This document shows positions 1 to 8,949 of a stretch of 64,000 bases of DNA, in pieces. Origin of the DNA: Ascidiaceihabitans sp023955215 (lineage in GTDB: Bacteria > Pseudomonadota > Alphaproteobacteria > Rhodobacterales > Rhodobacteraceae); contig CALSPX010000014.1 of the NCBI GenBank assembly GCA_943788345.1, positions 21,583-85,582 of the forward strand, read 5' to 3'. A program made the translations under genes and the position numbers. Below the pieces are notes generated by a model, which saw only the letters and a list, made by a program, of their open reading frames with translations, did no database searches and was not told the origin of the DNA. Within the stretch, counting starts at the first letter, position 1. Every line of letters starts with the position of its first letter.

Positions 1-13
1 TTGGGTCTGCCAT
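1..13 (-). CDS. regA: Response regulator RegA/PrrA, first codons only
   Basis: Only the first four codons (M-A-D-P) and one base are present, read leftward out of the window. The start is supported by an AAGGAG ribosome-binding site at 22-27, eight bases before the ATG. Identity rests on context: in Rhodobacterales regA follows senC on the same strand, with regB divergent, and exactly that arrangement is seen here. RegA is the DNA-binding response regulator phosphorylated by RegB and controls redox-responsive genes. Another small gene could start here, because the protein itself cannot be inspected. Confidence 0.5.
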
Positions 14-80
14 GTGATCGTCTCCTTGTTCAGAGTTAATATGGGTCGCGGACACCCTTTGGTCAAATTAAGTCACAATA

Positions 81-695
81 TTAAGCGTTGTCGATGAAGC
101 ACCCGACCGTTTTAGCCATATCTTCGGCCCCAATTTCACGGCGGAAAAATTCGACAAACCCATGTTCTGGAAGAACCAGATAACTAAACGTTGAGTGATC
201 AACGAGGTAATATTCGTCGTCCGCTGGGTGCGCTTTGTAATATGTACGGTACGCTTGGCTGGCCGCTTTAACCTGTTCAGGTGACCCCGTCAGACCAATC
301 ATTTTTTCGTGCATGTTGAACGCAAAATCGCCAACTACTTCGGGCGTGTCGCGATTGGGATCGATGGAGATGAAAAGTGGTGTCATGGATTGACCCCCCT
401 CTGCCAAAAAGTCTGTGGCCTCAGCATTGCGCGACACATCTAGTGGGCAAACATCTGGGCAGAACGTGTAGCCAAAATAAACCATTGTCGGTTCGGTGAT
501 GACATCCTTGTCTGTCACTGTTTCACCTTTGGCGTTCACCAACTCAAAAGGTCCACCAATGGCTGTTCCACCTGCAACCGCGGTTGCGCGACATTGTGCA
601 AATTGATCTGGATTGGCGTCTCGGGTTGCCAACCATGAGCCCCCAACCAAAACAGCTGCGGCAATTGCGGCAATCGGTGCGATGATACGTGACAT
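81..695 (-). CDS. senC: SCO1/SenC-family copper chaperone
   Basis: This 204-residue protein belongs to the SCO1/SenC/PrrC family, thioredoxin-fold proteins that deliver copper to the CuA/CuB centres of cytochrome oxidase and act in redox signalling. Residues 5-23 form a hydrophobic signal anchor, so the rest should face the periplasm. The copper ligands are visible: C79-P-D-V-C83-P and H167 in 'VDHST'. The length is normal for the family. It is divergent from regB and sits just upstream of the start of regA on the same strand, the regB / senC-regA order known from Rhodobacter, where SenC links oxidase activity to the RegB kinase. The 88-bp gap to regB should hold both promoters. Confidence 0.93.
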   Translation of the reverse strand: MSRIIAPIAAIAAAVLVGGSWLATRDANPDQFAQCRATAVAGGTAIGGPFELVNAKGETVTDKDVITEPTMVYFGYTFCPDVCPLDVSRNAEATDFLAEGGQSMTPLFISIDPNRDTPEVVGDFAFNMHEKMIGLTGSPEQVKAASQAYRTYYKAHPADDEYYLVDHSTFSYLVLPEHGFVEFFRREIGAEDMAKTVGCFIDNA

Positions 696-783
696 GTTAT
701 TCGCCTTATATGTTAGTACTGTTTAACAATGATGGATTGATAACAGTCCCCCTATCCTGCGCAATCAAAGAAATAGTGAGCCC

Positions 784-2181
784 ATGCCTGATTCCCACCT
801 TAGCGTTTTCACCGAACAGCAAAGATCCAACTGGATAAGGCTTAGAACGATGATTTTCCTGCGATGGGTCGCCATTGTGGGACAATTAACCGCAATCTTA
901 GTGGGGCAATATGTCTACGGATTGCAGTTGGAATTGGGCCTTTGTTACTTTGCTGTGGGCCTTTCGGTCATCGGGAACCTGGTCGCTGCCTTTGTCTTTC
1001 CGGAAAACAAGCGCCTGTCTGAGCGCGAAAACCTATCCATGGTCATGTTCGATTTGCTGCAATTGGGATTCTTGTTGTTTCTTTCTGGTGGCCTGCACAA
1101 TCCTTTTGCATTGTTGCTGTTGGGCCCAGTTACTGTGTCAGCCGCGGTTCTTACGACGCGATCAACCCTACTGGCTGGTGGCACTGCAATTGCCATGGTG
1201 ACGCTGCTGTCCAAGTTCCATCTATCCCTCAAAACAGACCTAGGGTTTATCCTGCGCGTACCCGATGTTTTCCTGTTTGGGAACTGGATCGCATTGGTCA
1301 TTGCCATTGTATTTATCGGGGCCTATTCGCGACGGATTACGTCTGAAATGCACTCTATGTCCGATGCGCTAACCGCCACTCAAATGGCCCTATCGCGCGA
1401 ACAAAAGTTGACTGATCTAGGCGGCGTTGTAGCTGCTGCAGCCCATGAATTGGGCACTCCTCTTGCTACGATCAAACTCGCCAGTTCTGAGTTGATGGAC
1501 GAATTGGAGGATCGCGAAGATTTACGGGCAGATGCTGCATTGATCCGTGAACAGGCCGACAGATGTCGCGATATTTTACGCGATATGGGTCAGGCCGGAA
1601 AAGACGATTTGCACCTGCGCCAAGCACCCTTGATGACCGTCATCGCAGAAGCCGCAGAGCCCCACGCCCATCGTGGCAAAGCCGTGCACTTTTCACACGA
1701 TCCATTGGCTGGTGTGGAGATGAGCCAACCCGCTATTTTGCGCAAACCAGAGATTATACATGGGTTGCGTAATCTGGTGCAAAACGCCGTCGACTTCGCC
1801 AGCAAGAATGTTTGGGTCGAAGGACATTGGACTGCAGACACCATTTCAATCCGGATCGTTGATGATGGGACAGGTTTCCCGCCTCATTTAATTGGACGCA
1901 TCGGTGATCCCTTTGTCGGGCGCCGCAAAACGCCGTCTGAAGGTCAAGACCGGCCAGGGTATGAAGGCATGGGCTTGGGTCTTTTTATTGCCAAAACATT
2001 GTTGGAGCGTTCTGGTGCAGAGCTAAGTTTTGCAAACGGATCTGATCCATACATGATGACGCAAGAACAGGGTGTACACACTGGCGCAATTGTCGAGGTA
2101 AAGTGGCCACGTGAAGCGATTGATGCGCGCCATGGAAGCAACGCTATCCCGATTGGCGAAAACCAGAAAATAGTAGATTGA
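784..2181 (+). CDS. regB: Redox sensor histidine kinase RegB/PrrB
   Basis: This 465-residue membrane histidine kinase is RegB, which senses redox state and phosphorylates RegA to control respiration, photosynthesis, carbon and nitrogen fixation genes. The N-terminal half (about residues 20-185) has six hydrophobic segments. The ubiquinone-binding signature GGLHNPF is at 102-108. The phosphoacceptor is H221 in 'AAHELGTPLATIK'. The redox-active cysteine of the family is C261 in 'ADRCRDIL'. The C-terminal ATPase domain shows the N box 'RNLVQNAVDFA' and the G boxes 'DDGTGFPP' and 'GLGLFIAKTL'. It is divergent from senC. The start ATG at 784 lacks a strong Shine-Dalgarno but gives the expected N-terminus. 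Confidence 0.95.
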   Translation: MPDSHLSVFTEQQRSNWIRLRTMIFLRWVAIVGQLTAILVGQYVYGLQLELGLCYFAVGLSVIGNLVAAFVFPENKRLSERENLSMVMFDLLQLGFLLFLSGGLHNPFALLLLGPVTVSAAVLTTRSTLLAGGTAIAMVTLLSKFHLSLKTDLGFILRVPDVFLFGNWIALVIAIVFIGAYSRRITSEMHSMSDALTATQMALSREQKLTDLGGVVAAAAHELGTPLATIKLASSELMDELEDREDLRADAALIREQADRCRDILRDMGQAGKDDLHLRQAPLMTVIAEAAEPHAHRGKAVHFSHDPLAGVEMSQPAILRKPEIIHGLRNLVQNAVDFASKNVWVEGHWTADTISIRIVDDGTGFPPHLIGRIGDPFVGRRKTPSEGQDRPGYEGMGLGLFIAKTLLERSGAELSFANGSDPYMMTQEQGVHTGAIVEVKWPREAIDARHGSNAIPIGENQKIVD

Positions 2182-2202
2182 GACCTTCGCTCTGTTAAAT
2201 AA

Positions 2203-2217
2203 TTAACGAACCGTTAA
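2203..2217 (+). promoter_or_regulatory. Full-consensus CtrA-type binding box
   Basis: The segment reads TTAA-CGAACCG-TTAA and is followed by C, which matches the alphaproteobacterial CtrA motif TTAA-N7-TTAAC exactly. It is also a perfect TTAACG/CGTTAA palindrome with a three-base centre. It lies 51 bases upstream of the ATG of the PAS-domain gene, a plausible promoter position. Control by CtrA is inferred from the motif alone. Confidence 0.5.
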
Positions 2218-2267
2218 CAAATTGCGCCGACACTATATTGGAGAAGGCGTGTTGGGGTTTGGTTCGA

Positions 2268-3800
2268 ATGTCACTTGTAAATGTCCTTATAATTTTCGCT
2301 ACCGCTTCGATCAGTACGGCTATTGCTCTTTGGTATTTGAACAAAACCCTTGTTGGGACCTCGGAAAGCCCTCGAAGCGATCCGTCAGATGAGGTCTCGT
2401 TTTTGTTCAAGGGCGAAGCCTTACAGCACGCATCAGAAGCGGGACTTCGAATTGAACGATTTGGCGGAGAAGGCAGCGAGTGGGCTGCACTAAGGGCGCG
2501 TTTGGCGCAGCGATTTCCCAGCTTTCCCGCAGAACCCACGAAAAATAAGAATACTGTTACGATTTCATCGCAAAGCGACACCGATCTTGCGAAGCTCGAA
2601 ATCCGACAAATTGATGATGCTACCCATGTTCAGATCATCGACCAAAAAACCTTGCCACTTGAGGCCCAGCATAAAATCAGATCACTCGAAGCAGAAGTGA
2701 TGGTGACAAGTTTTGCAGGCACTACCGCACCGTATCCGATATGGCAGATCGATAAGGCGGGTGAAGTTTGCTGGCATAACAATGCCTATGGGCGCCTCTA
2801 TCAAAGAATATTTGAAAAAGACCCCTCTGCGGTCCAGCCCCTATTTGATATTGAAACGAAGACCAGTGACCCACTCCAAAGTAGACGTATATCAATTTCC
2901 TCTGGTATCGATGAAAAACAACTTTGGTACGACATTTCTTGTGTTGAATCGGACGTCGGCACTATTTGTCATGCGATTGATATCAACGCCGTCATCGATG
3001 CGGAAATTGCCCAACGCAATTTTGTTCAAACTCTTGCCAAAACCTTTGCGCACTTGTCGACTGGATTGGCAATTTTTGATCGAAATGGGCAGTTGGCCTT
3101 ATTCAATCCTGCACTTGTTGATTTATCAAAATTACCAGTGGAGTTTTTATCGACACGGCCTGACCTCTTGTCATTCTTTGACCGATTACGCGACAATCAA
3201 GTCATGCCAGAACCCAAGAACTACCACTCATGGCGCGAAGAATTAGCAAATGTTATCAAGGCCGCAACTGATGGAAGTTATCAAGAAAACTGGAGCCTAG
3301 GAACAGGGCAGACCTATCGAATTTCGGGGCGGCCTCACCCCGATGGGGCAATCGCATTTCTTATCGAAGATATCAGCGCTGAAGTTTCATTGGCGCGTGG
3401 TTTTCGCGCTGAGTTGGCTATTGGTCAATCCATGATGAACACCTTTGATATTGGAATGGTTGTATTTTCCTCAATTGGAGTTCTCCAGTTTTGCAATAAA
3501 GCTTACCGCGAAATGTGGAAATTCGACCCCGAAATCGCTTTTGTTGATGTAACTATTTTGGACGCACTCAAAGATTGGCAACGCCAAAGCCAACCTAACC
3601 CCGCATGGGCTGACATCCGTGATTTTGTTATGAAGATTGGCCCCCAATCTCCTTCTGCCCGCGAAATGAAATGGAAAAACGGCGATGTGTTCTCTTGCTC
3701 TTTAAAGCCCGTTGCTTTGGGTGCCACATTGCTGATTTTCCAAACCGAACCAGCCGTTAGCCATGGCACCGCTGAAAAGAGCCGTGAACTGCAGGAATAA
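2268..3800 (+). CDS. Membrane-anchored multi-PAS sensory protein without kinase domain
   Basis: This 510-residue protein starts with a single membrane segment (about 4-24, 'VNVLIIFATASISTAIALWY'). It then has a charged linker and three PAS-like units, around residues 156-240, 264-375 and 393-480, each with the 'aixxxDxxGxixxxNxAy' pattern. No histidine-kinase, GGDEF, EAL or HTH domain is visible. The open frame extends to a TTG at 2238, but the ATG at 2268 directly precedes the membrane segment and is preferred. It is probably a signalling or scaffold protein; the signal and partner are unknown. It follows regB, precedes tsaE by a short gap, and carries a CtrA-type box upstream, suggesting cell-cycle or CtrA control. 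Confidence 0.75.
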   Translation: MSLVNVLIIFATASISTAIALWYLNKTLVGTSESPRSDPSDEVSFLFKGEALQHASEAGLRIERFGGEGSEWAALRARLAQRFPSFPAEPTKNKNTVTISSQSDTDLAKLEIRQIDDATHVQIIDQKTLPLEAQHKIRSLEAEVMVTSFAGTTAPYPIWQIDKAGEVCWHNNAYGRLYQRIFEKDPSAVQPLFDIETKTSDPLQSRRISISSGIDEKQLWYDISCVESDVGTICHAIDINAVIDAEIAQRNFVQTLAKTFAHLSTGLAIFDRNGQLALFNPALVDLSKLPVEFLSTRPDLLSFFDRLRDNQVMPEPKNYHSWREELANVIKAATDGSYQENWSLGTGQTYRISGRPHPDGAIAFLIEDISAEVSLARGFRAELAIGQSMMNTFDIGMVVFSSIGVLQFCNKAYREMWKFDPEIAFVDVTILDALKDWQRQSQPNPAWADIRDFVMKIGPQSPSAREMKWKNGDVFSCSLKPVALGATLLIFQTEPAVSHGTAEKSRELQE

Positions 3801-3848
3801 GACCAATTTGACTTGCAGCGAGGTCACACCCACGCCACCATAGGCGCT

Positions 3849-4325
3849 ATGGCAAACAGAAACTTGAAAATTCATCTGGCGGACGCGGAGGCAACCGCAA
3901 ACCTTGCAAGTATTCTTGCCCAAAATGTGCAATCTGGTGACACAGTTTTACTGTTGGGCGAGGTTGGTGCTGGCAAAACTCATTTTGCACGTTCGTTTAT
4001 CAAATCTCTTTTGACTGTGGACGAAGACGTACCCTCTCCAACCTTCACGCTTGTGCAGACATATGACACTGTGATTGGTGAAGTTTGGCATTCAGATCTT
4101 TACCGGTTAAGCGCAGAACAAGAGATCGAAGAGCTTGGCTTGTTTGATGCCATGATCGAAGCAGTTTGCCTGATCGAATGGCCTGACAGATTAGGAAGCT
4201 ATACCCCAACTGATGCGCTTCATATCGAATTGACACCTTCAAGCACCTTAGATTCACGTGTGCTGATCGCGCAATGGGATGACCCAAAGTGGGATGCAAA
4301 AACCAAGGGATGGAGCAATGATTGA
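3849..4325 (+). CDS. tsaE: tRNA threonylcarbamoyladenosine biosynthesis ATPase TsaE
   Basis: TsaE is the small P-loop ATPase that works with TsaB and TsaD to place the t6A modification at position 37 of ANN-decoding tRNAs. The 158-residue protein shows Walker A GEVGAGKTH at 37-45, then 'SPTFTLVQTYD', 'HSDLYRL' and 'IEWPDRLG', all hallmarks of the family. The open frame extends upstream to a TTG at 3813, but the ATG at 3849 gives the standard family length and N-terminus. Its last eight bases overlap the start of the next gene, implying translational coupling with amgK and murU. Confidence 0.93.
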   Translation: MANRNLKIHLADAEATANLASILAQNVQSGDTVLLLGEVGAGKTHFARSFIKSLLTVDEDVPSPTFTLVQTYDTVIGEVWHSDLYRLSAEQEIEELGLFDAMIEAVCLIEWPDRLGSYTPTDALHIELTPSSTLDSRVLIAQWDDPKWDAKTKGWSND

Positions 4326-5340
4326 TCGCCAAGCAGCCATGTCCGAATTTCTGGGAACAACCCAGTGGAGCAATGCCCAGCGCGTGACAGTGGCCGGCGA
4401 CGCATCCAATCGACGTTATGATCGTTTAACGCATGTCGATGGCACTACCGCAATTTTGATGGATGCACCGCCAAAAAAAGGCGAAGATATCCTTCCGTTT
4501 GTTAAAATTGCGCAGCACTTGGATGCAATCGGACTGAACCCACCCAGCATCTATGCGCAAGACGAATATCAAGGTTTTTTAATCTTGGAAGACCTTGGTG
4601 ATGACCTGTTTGCGCGGGTTTTAGAGGTTTCACCTCATCTTGAAGCCCCGCTTTACGAGGCTGCCGTTGATGTCTTAACCCACCTGCACAAAGCACCCTG
4701 CCCGCCGCTTACCCCATATAACGCTGAGGTCATGACGCAAATGGCTGCGCTTGCTTATGGATGGTATGTTCTGGGTTCCACCGGTCAGATAGACCCTGCA
4801 AAAACCACTGCGTTTTCGACCAAATTCAGTCAGATTCTTACCCCCCTACAATCCGCACCCCAAGTTTTGATCCAGCGCGATTACCATGCTGAAAACCTTC
4901 TTTGGATGCCCGAACGAGACGGGGTAACAAAGGTTGGCTTGCTTGATTTTCAAGACGCAATGCTGGGCCATCCTGCATATGATCTGGTGTCTGTTTTGCA
5001 AGACGCGCGCCGCGATGTGTCACCTGAAGTTCAGTCACAGATGAAGGCCCGCTACATCACGCAAAACAATCCGAATCCCGATGAATTCGAGACGGCCTAT
5101 GCCCTACTTGGTGCGCAACGCAACCTACGCATATTGGGTGTTTTTGCCCGTCTTTGTATGCGTGATGGCAAAGCACATTACGTTGATCTTATTCCACGGG
5201 TTTGGTCACATATTGAGACTAACCTAGCCCATCCTGCATTATCTTCGATTGCAGAGATGGTTCTAAACGACCTTCCATTTCCAGATGAAACCATTTTAGC
5301 CAAGTTGAAATCAAAATGCGCGACCGTTCCACATCTGTAA
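4318..5340 (+). CDS. amgK: Anomeric N-acetylmuramate/N-acetylglucosamine kinase AmgK
   Basis: This 340-residue aminoglycoside-phosphotransferase-fold protein is most likely AmgK, which phosphorylates MurNAc (and GlcNAc) at the anomeric carbon in the MurU peptidoglycan recycling route that bypasses fosfomycin-sensitive de novo synthesis. It shows 'GDASNRRYDR' at 27-36, 'FLILEDLGDDLF' at 87-98, the catalytic loop RDYHAENL at 187-194 and the metal-binding 'LLDFQDA' at 208-214. The function is supported mainly by murU following with a 25-base overlap. The start at 4318 overlaps the tsaE stop; an upstream ATG at 4279 lies deep in tsaE and is less likely. Confidence 0.85.
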   Translation: MIDRQAAMSEFLGTTQWSNAQRVTVAGDASNRRYDRLTHVDGTTAILMDAPPKKGEDILPFVKIAQHLDAIGLNPPSIYAQDEYQGFLILEDLGDDLFARVLEVSPHLEAPLYEAAVDVLTHLHKAPCPPLTPYNAEVMTQMAALAYGWYVLGSTGQIDPAKTTAFSTKFSQILTPLQSAPQVLIQRDYHAENLLWMPERDGVTKVGLLDFQDAMLGHPAYDLVSVLQDARRDVSPEVQSQMKARYITQNNPNPDEFETAYALLGAQRNLRILGVFARLCMRDGKAHYVDLIPRVWSHIETNLAHPALSSIAEMVLNDLPFPDETILAKLKSKCATVPHL

Positions 5341-5999
5341 TGCTTTTCGCTGCGGGCTTTGGCACGCGGATGAAACATTTGACCGCCCATCAACCCAAAC
5401 CATTGGTTCAGGTTGGAGGTAAGGCGCTGATTGATCACTCAATCGATTTGGCCCGCGCAATCACCCCCAAAAACATTGTCGCAAACCTACATTACCTTCC
5501 TCATATGTTGAACCATCATCTGAATGGAACAGAGGTTCAGACCATCACCGAAACACCTGATGTATTGGAAACCGGCGGAGGGTTGCGCAATGCCCTGCCT
5601 CTCCTTGGAACCAATCCGGTATTTACCATGAATACAGACGCTATTTGGAAAGGGGCCAATCCTTTGCAACAGGCTTTGGACGTTTGGGACCCGATTGAAA
5701 TGGATGCTCTGTTGGTATGTGTCCCTGTCGCGCAAACTGTTGGTTATTCTGGTGATGGCGATTTCACAATTGCATCCGATGGCCGCCTGACGCGCGGTTC
5801 GGGTGCTGTTTATGGCGGCATCCAGATCATCAAAACCGACCTTCTCAAAACGATCAAAGAACCATCGTTCTCATTGAACGTCATTTGGAACAAAATGCTA
5901 AAGAACAATCGTCTTTTTGGGATTTCGTATGACGGCAACTGGTGCGACGTTGGGCACCCTGAAGGCATCGCACAGGCAGAAGAGATGATGAATGTTTGA
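5316..5999 (+). CDS. murU: N-acetylmuramate-1-phosphate uridylyltransferase MurU
   Basis: This 227-residue nucleotidyltransferase of the sugar-phosphate NTP-transferase fold makes UDP-MurNAc from MurNAc-1-phosphate and UTP. The signature 'LFAAGFGTRMKHLT...KPLV' is at residues 10-30, and 'TMNTDAIW' supplies the metal-binding aspartate. It overlaps the end of amgK and the start of addB, so the three look co-transcribed. The product of the preceding kinase is its expected substrate, which strengthens both calls. Without context it could be read as a generic mannose-1-phosphate guanylyltransferase-like protein. Confidence 0.87.
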   Translation: MRDRSTSVMLFAAGFGTRMKHLTAHQPKPLVQVGGKALIDHSIDLARAITPKNIVANLHYLPHMLNHHLNGTEVQTITETPDVLETGGGLRNALPLLGTNPVFTMNTDAIWKGANPLQQALDVWDPIEMDALLVCVPVAQTVGYSGDGDFTIASDGRLTRGSGAVYGGIQIIKTDLLKTIKEPSFSLNVIWNKMLKNNRLFGISYDGNWCDVGHPEGIAQAEEMMNV

Positions 6000-8949
6000 T
6001 CCCCAAAACCCTTCGCATCTGTTTGGCATCCCCAACGGCGTAGATTTTCCAAGATCGCTGGTGAATGGCCTGATCAAACGGATGGATGGCCGCCCACCCC
6101 ATGAGATGGCGCAGGTCGAAATCATCGTAAACACCCGTCGTATGGCACGCCGTATGCGGGATTTGTTTGATGCGGGCCCTGCCCTTTTATTGCCGCGTAT
6201 TCGGATGCTGAACGAGATCGAGGATCTACTGCCAGACCTTGATGTACCTAAATCCAATTCCGCACTTAAGCGTCGTTTAGAATTGGTACAGCTTGTCGCC
6301 AATCTGTTGGAACGCGAGCAAAGCTTTGCCGCGCGCGCATCGCTTTATGGCCTTGCTGACAGCCTTGCCACTTTGATGGACGAGATGCAGGGCGAAGGTG
6401 TTTCTGCTGAAGCCATTGCGAACCTTGATGTCACGGATCAATCGGGCCACTGGGAGCGCGCGAAGACGTTCATCAATATTGCGCAATCCTACATCGATTT
6501 GTCCCAAGACACGCCCGACACCGAAGCGCGCCAAAGGATCATTGTGCAAAATTTGGTTGAGCGTTGGGAACACACCCCGCCAAAGCATCCCATTATCCTT
6601 GCGGGTTCAACAGGATCACGCGGCACGACATTGATGCTGATGCAAGCCATCGCAAGACTACCAAATGGTGCTGTTATCCTGCCCGGTTTTGATTTTGATA
6701 TGCCAACAGATGTGTGGACCAGCTTGTCTGACGCGATGCTATCGGAAGACCACCCGCAGTTCCGTTTTCACAAACTGCTACTGTCGTTGGAAAAGTCGTC
6801 AGATGACGTGGTCCCATGGGCCGATGACGCGCCTGCCGCCCCTGCCCGTAATAAGCTGGTCTCCCTTGCTCTACGCCCAGCGCCTGTCACAGATGCGTGG
6901 TTGTCTGAAGGTCCGCATTTAACTGGTATTGCTGAAGGGTTGAAAGGCGTCACGCTGTTACAAGCTGAAACGCCACGCGATGAAGCGTTGGCCATTGCGA
7001 TGCGCCTGCGCAAGGCAGCTGAAGACGGCCAAACAGCGGCACTTATTACGCCTGATCGAATGCTAACGCGACAAGTGTCAGCGGCACTGGATCGTTGGGA
7101 AATCCTGCCAGATGACAGTGCGGGTTCACCGCTACATCTTTCCCCTCCCGGGCGGTTTCTGCGCCATGTAGGTGGGTTGTTTTCCCGTTTGTTAGATACT
7201 GAATCCTTGCTGACATTGCTAAAACATCCGATGACCCACAGCGGTGATGATCGCGGATTACACCAATTAAACACTCAACGGATCGAACTGCGCATTCGCC
7301 GTGATGGGCTGCCTTATCCCACTGCTGAAGGGGTGTCAGAGGTCGCGCAAAAAGCAGCCGCCAAACTAGACCCGCCAACCACACTCACCAATTGGGCAAA
7401 TTGGGTTGGCCAGACGTTTTGCAATCTGCATTTCGCAGGCGACCGCACCTTGGCCGATTGGACCGCCCTTCACATCCAAGTAGCCGAAGCGATAGCATCA
7501 GGCCCTATGGGCGAAACTACGGGTGAACTGTGGTTGAAATCTGCAGGTCAAAAGGCCCGCAAAGTGATGGACACCCTGACAGAACACGGGGAGTATGGTG
7601 GCGAAATGTCCGCCTCTGACTACGTTGATCTGGTGGGTGCCTTGCTATCAGGCGAAGAAGTGCGCGACCGCGACGCGCCTCATCCAAACATCATGATTTG
7701 GGGTACCCTTGAAGCCCGTGTTCAAGGGGCTGATTTGGTCATTTTGGGCGGGTTGAATGAGGGCACATGGCCCGAAGCCCCCAAACCCGATCCGTGGTTG
7801 AACCGCGCCCTGCGCAATCAGGCGGGTTTGCTGCTGCCCGAGCGGCGCATTGGTCTGTCTGCACACGATTTTCAACAGGCCGTTGCCGCAGAAGAGGTCT
7901 GGATCACGCGGTCTGTACGGTCTGACGATGCAGAAACTGTACCCTCACGCTGGCTAAACCGCTTGCAGAACTTGTTGGGCGGCTTGCCCACACTTGATGG
8001 GCCTGAAGTGTTGAAGGAAATGATCGCGAAAGGCGATGAATGGTTGGCCAAGACTAAAGTGCTAGAGAAACCTACAACCGTTGATCGTGCCCATCGCCCT
8101 TCCCCGCGTCCACCAATCGCTGCGCGCCCACATGCCCTGTCCGTGACAGAGATCAAGCGCCTGATCCGCGACCCCTACGCAGTTTATGCCAAGCACACAT
8201 TGAAACTGCGTGCCCTGAATCCAATCGTACAATCCCCAGACGCACCTATGCGCGGTATCTTGATCCACTCCGTTATGGAGGTGTTCGTTAAGGACATAAT
8301 GGCAGATCCGTCTTTGCTAACCTCAACACACTTGATGAAAGTCGCGACAGACGTGCTGGGCCGCGACGTGCCTTGGCCTGCGACCCGTGCGCTTTGGTTG
8401 GCAAAGCTATCGCGCGTGACAGATTGGTTTGTCGCCAGAGAGGCAGAGCGCCAAGCCCGTAGCACACCAATTGCGTTTGAAAAGCAGGCCAAGGGTGTCA
8501 TGAGTATGCCCAAACTAGACTTCACCCTTACCGGATATGCGGATCGGATTGACCAAACCGGTCCCGATAGCGTTGCGATTTTTGACTACAAAACCGGGAC
8601 ACCCCCGACTGAAAAACAGCAGGCCAAGTTCGACAAACAATTGCTGATCGAAGCGGCAATGATGGAACAAGGTAGCTTTAAACATGTGGGTGTGAACACG
8701 GTGACGGAAGCTGTGTTTATCGGTCTGGGAAGCAAGCCTGTTGAGGTGCGCGCCCCATTGCAAAAAGAACCTCCTGCTAAGGTGTTGGATGAACTCGCGC
8801 AATTGATCCGCGCCTACTTGTCCATTGAGCAGGGTTTTACCTCGCAACGCACAATCCAAAGCGAACGGGAGCGCGGTGATTACGATCACCTTGCGCGGTT
8901 TGGGGAATGGGACGGCACCGATATTCCTGTGCCAGAGGATCTGACATGA
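5992..8949 (+). CDS. addB: Double-strand break repair subunit AddB
   Basis: This 985-residue protein is the AddB subunit of the AddAB helicase-nuclease that resects double-strand breaks for RecA loading, the alphaproteobacterial replacement for RecBCD. The inactivated helicase-like region contains 'GTLEARVQGADLVILGGLNEGTWPE' elements (read in parts near the middle of the protein). The C-terminal quarter is a RecB-family nuclease with 'GILIHSVMEVF' and the catalytic 'AIFDYKTGTPP'. It overlaps murU by 8 bases and addA by 4 (ATGA), so translation is coupled. No four-cysteine iron-sulfur cluster is evident, as is usual for the alphaproteobacterial form. Confidence 0.94.
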   Translation: MFDPQNPSHLFGIPNGVDFPRSLVNGLIKRMDGRPPHEMAQVEIIVNTRRMARRMRDLFDAGPALLLPRIRMLNEIEDLLPDLDVPKSNSALKRRLELVQLVANLLEREQSFAARASLYGLADSLATLMDEMQGEGVSAEAIANLDVTDQSGHWERAKTFINIAQSYIDLSQDTPDTEARQRIIVQNLVERWEHTPPKHPIILAGSTGSRGTTLMLMQAIARLPNGAVILPGFDFDMPTDVWTSLSDAMLSEDHPQFRFHKLLLSLEKSSDDVVPWADDAPAAPARNKLVSLALRPAPVTDAWLSEGPHLTGIAEGLKGVTLLQAETPRDEALAIAMRLRKAAEDGQTAALITPDRMLTRQVSAALDRWEILPDDSAGSPLHLSPPGRFLRHVGGLFSRLLDTESLLTLLKHPMTHSGDDRGLHQLNTQRIELRIRRDGLPYPTAEGVSEVAQKAAAKLDPPTTLTNWANWVGQTFCNLHFAGDRTLADWTALHIQVAEAIASGPMGETTGELWLKSAGQKARKVMDTLTEHGEYGGEMSASDYVDLVGALLSGEEVRDRDAPHPNIMIWGTLEARVQGADLVILGGLNEGTWPEAPKPDPWLNRALRNQAGLLLPERRIGLSAHDFQQAVAAEEVWITRSVRSDDAETVPSRWLNRLQNLLGGLPTLDGPEVLKEMIAKGDEWLAKTKVLEKPTTVDRAHRPSPRPPIAARPHALSVTEIKRLIRDPYAVYAKHTLKLRALNPIVQSPDAPMRGILIHSVMEVFVKDIMADPSLLTSTHLMKVATDVLGRDVPWPATRALWLAKLSRVTDWFVAREAERQARSTPIAFEKQAKGVMSMPKLDFTLTGYADRIDQTGPDSVAIFDYKTGTPPTEKQQAKFDKQLLIEAAMMEQGSFKHVGVNTVTEAVFIGLGSKPVEVRAPLQKEPPAKVLDELAQLIRAYLSIEQGFTSQRTIQSERERGDYDHLARFGEWDGTDIPVPEDLT

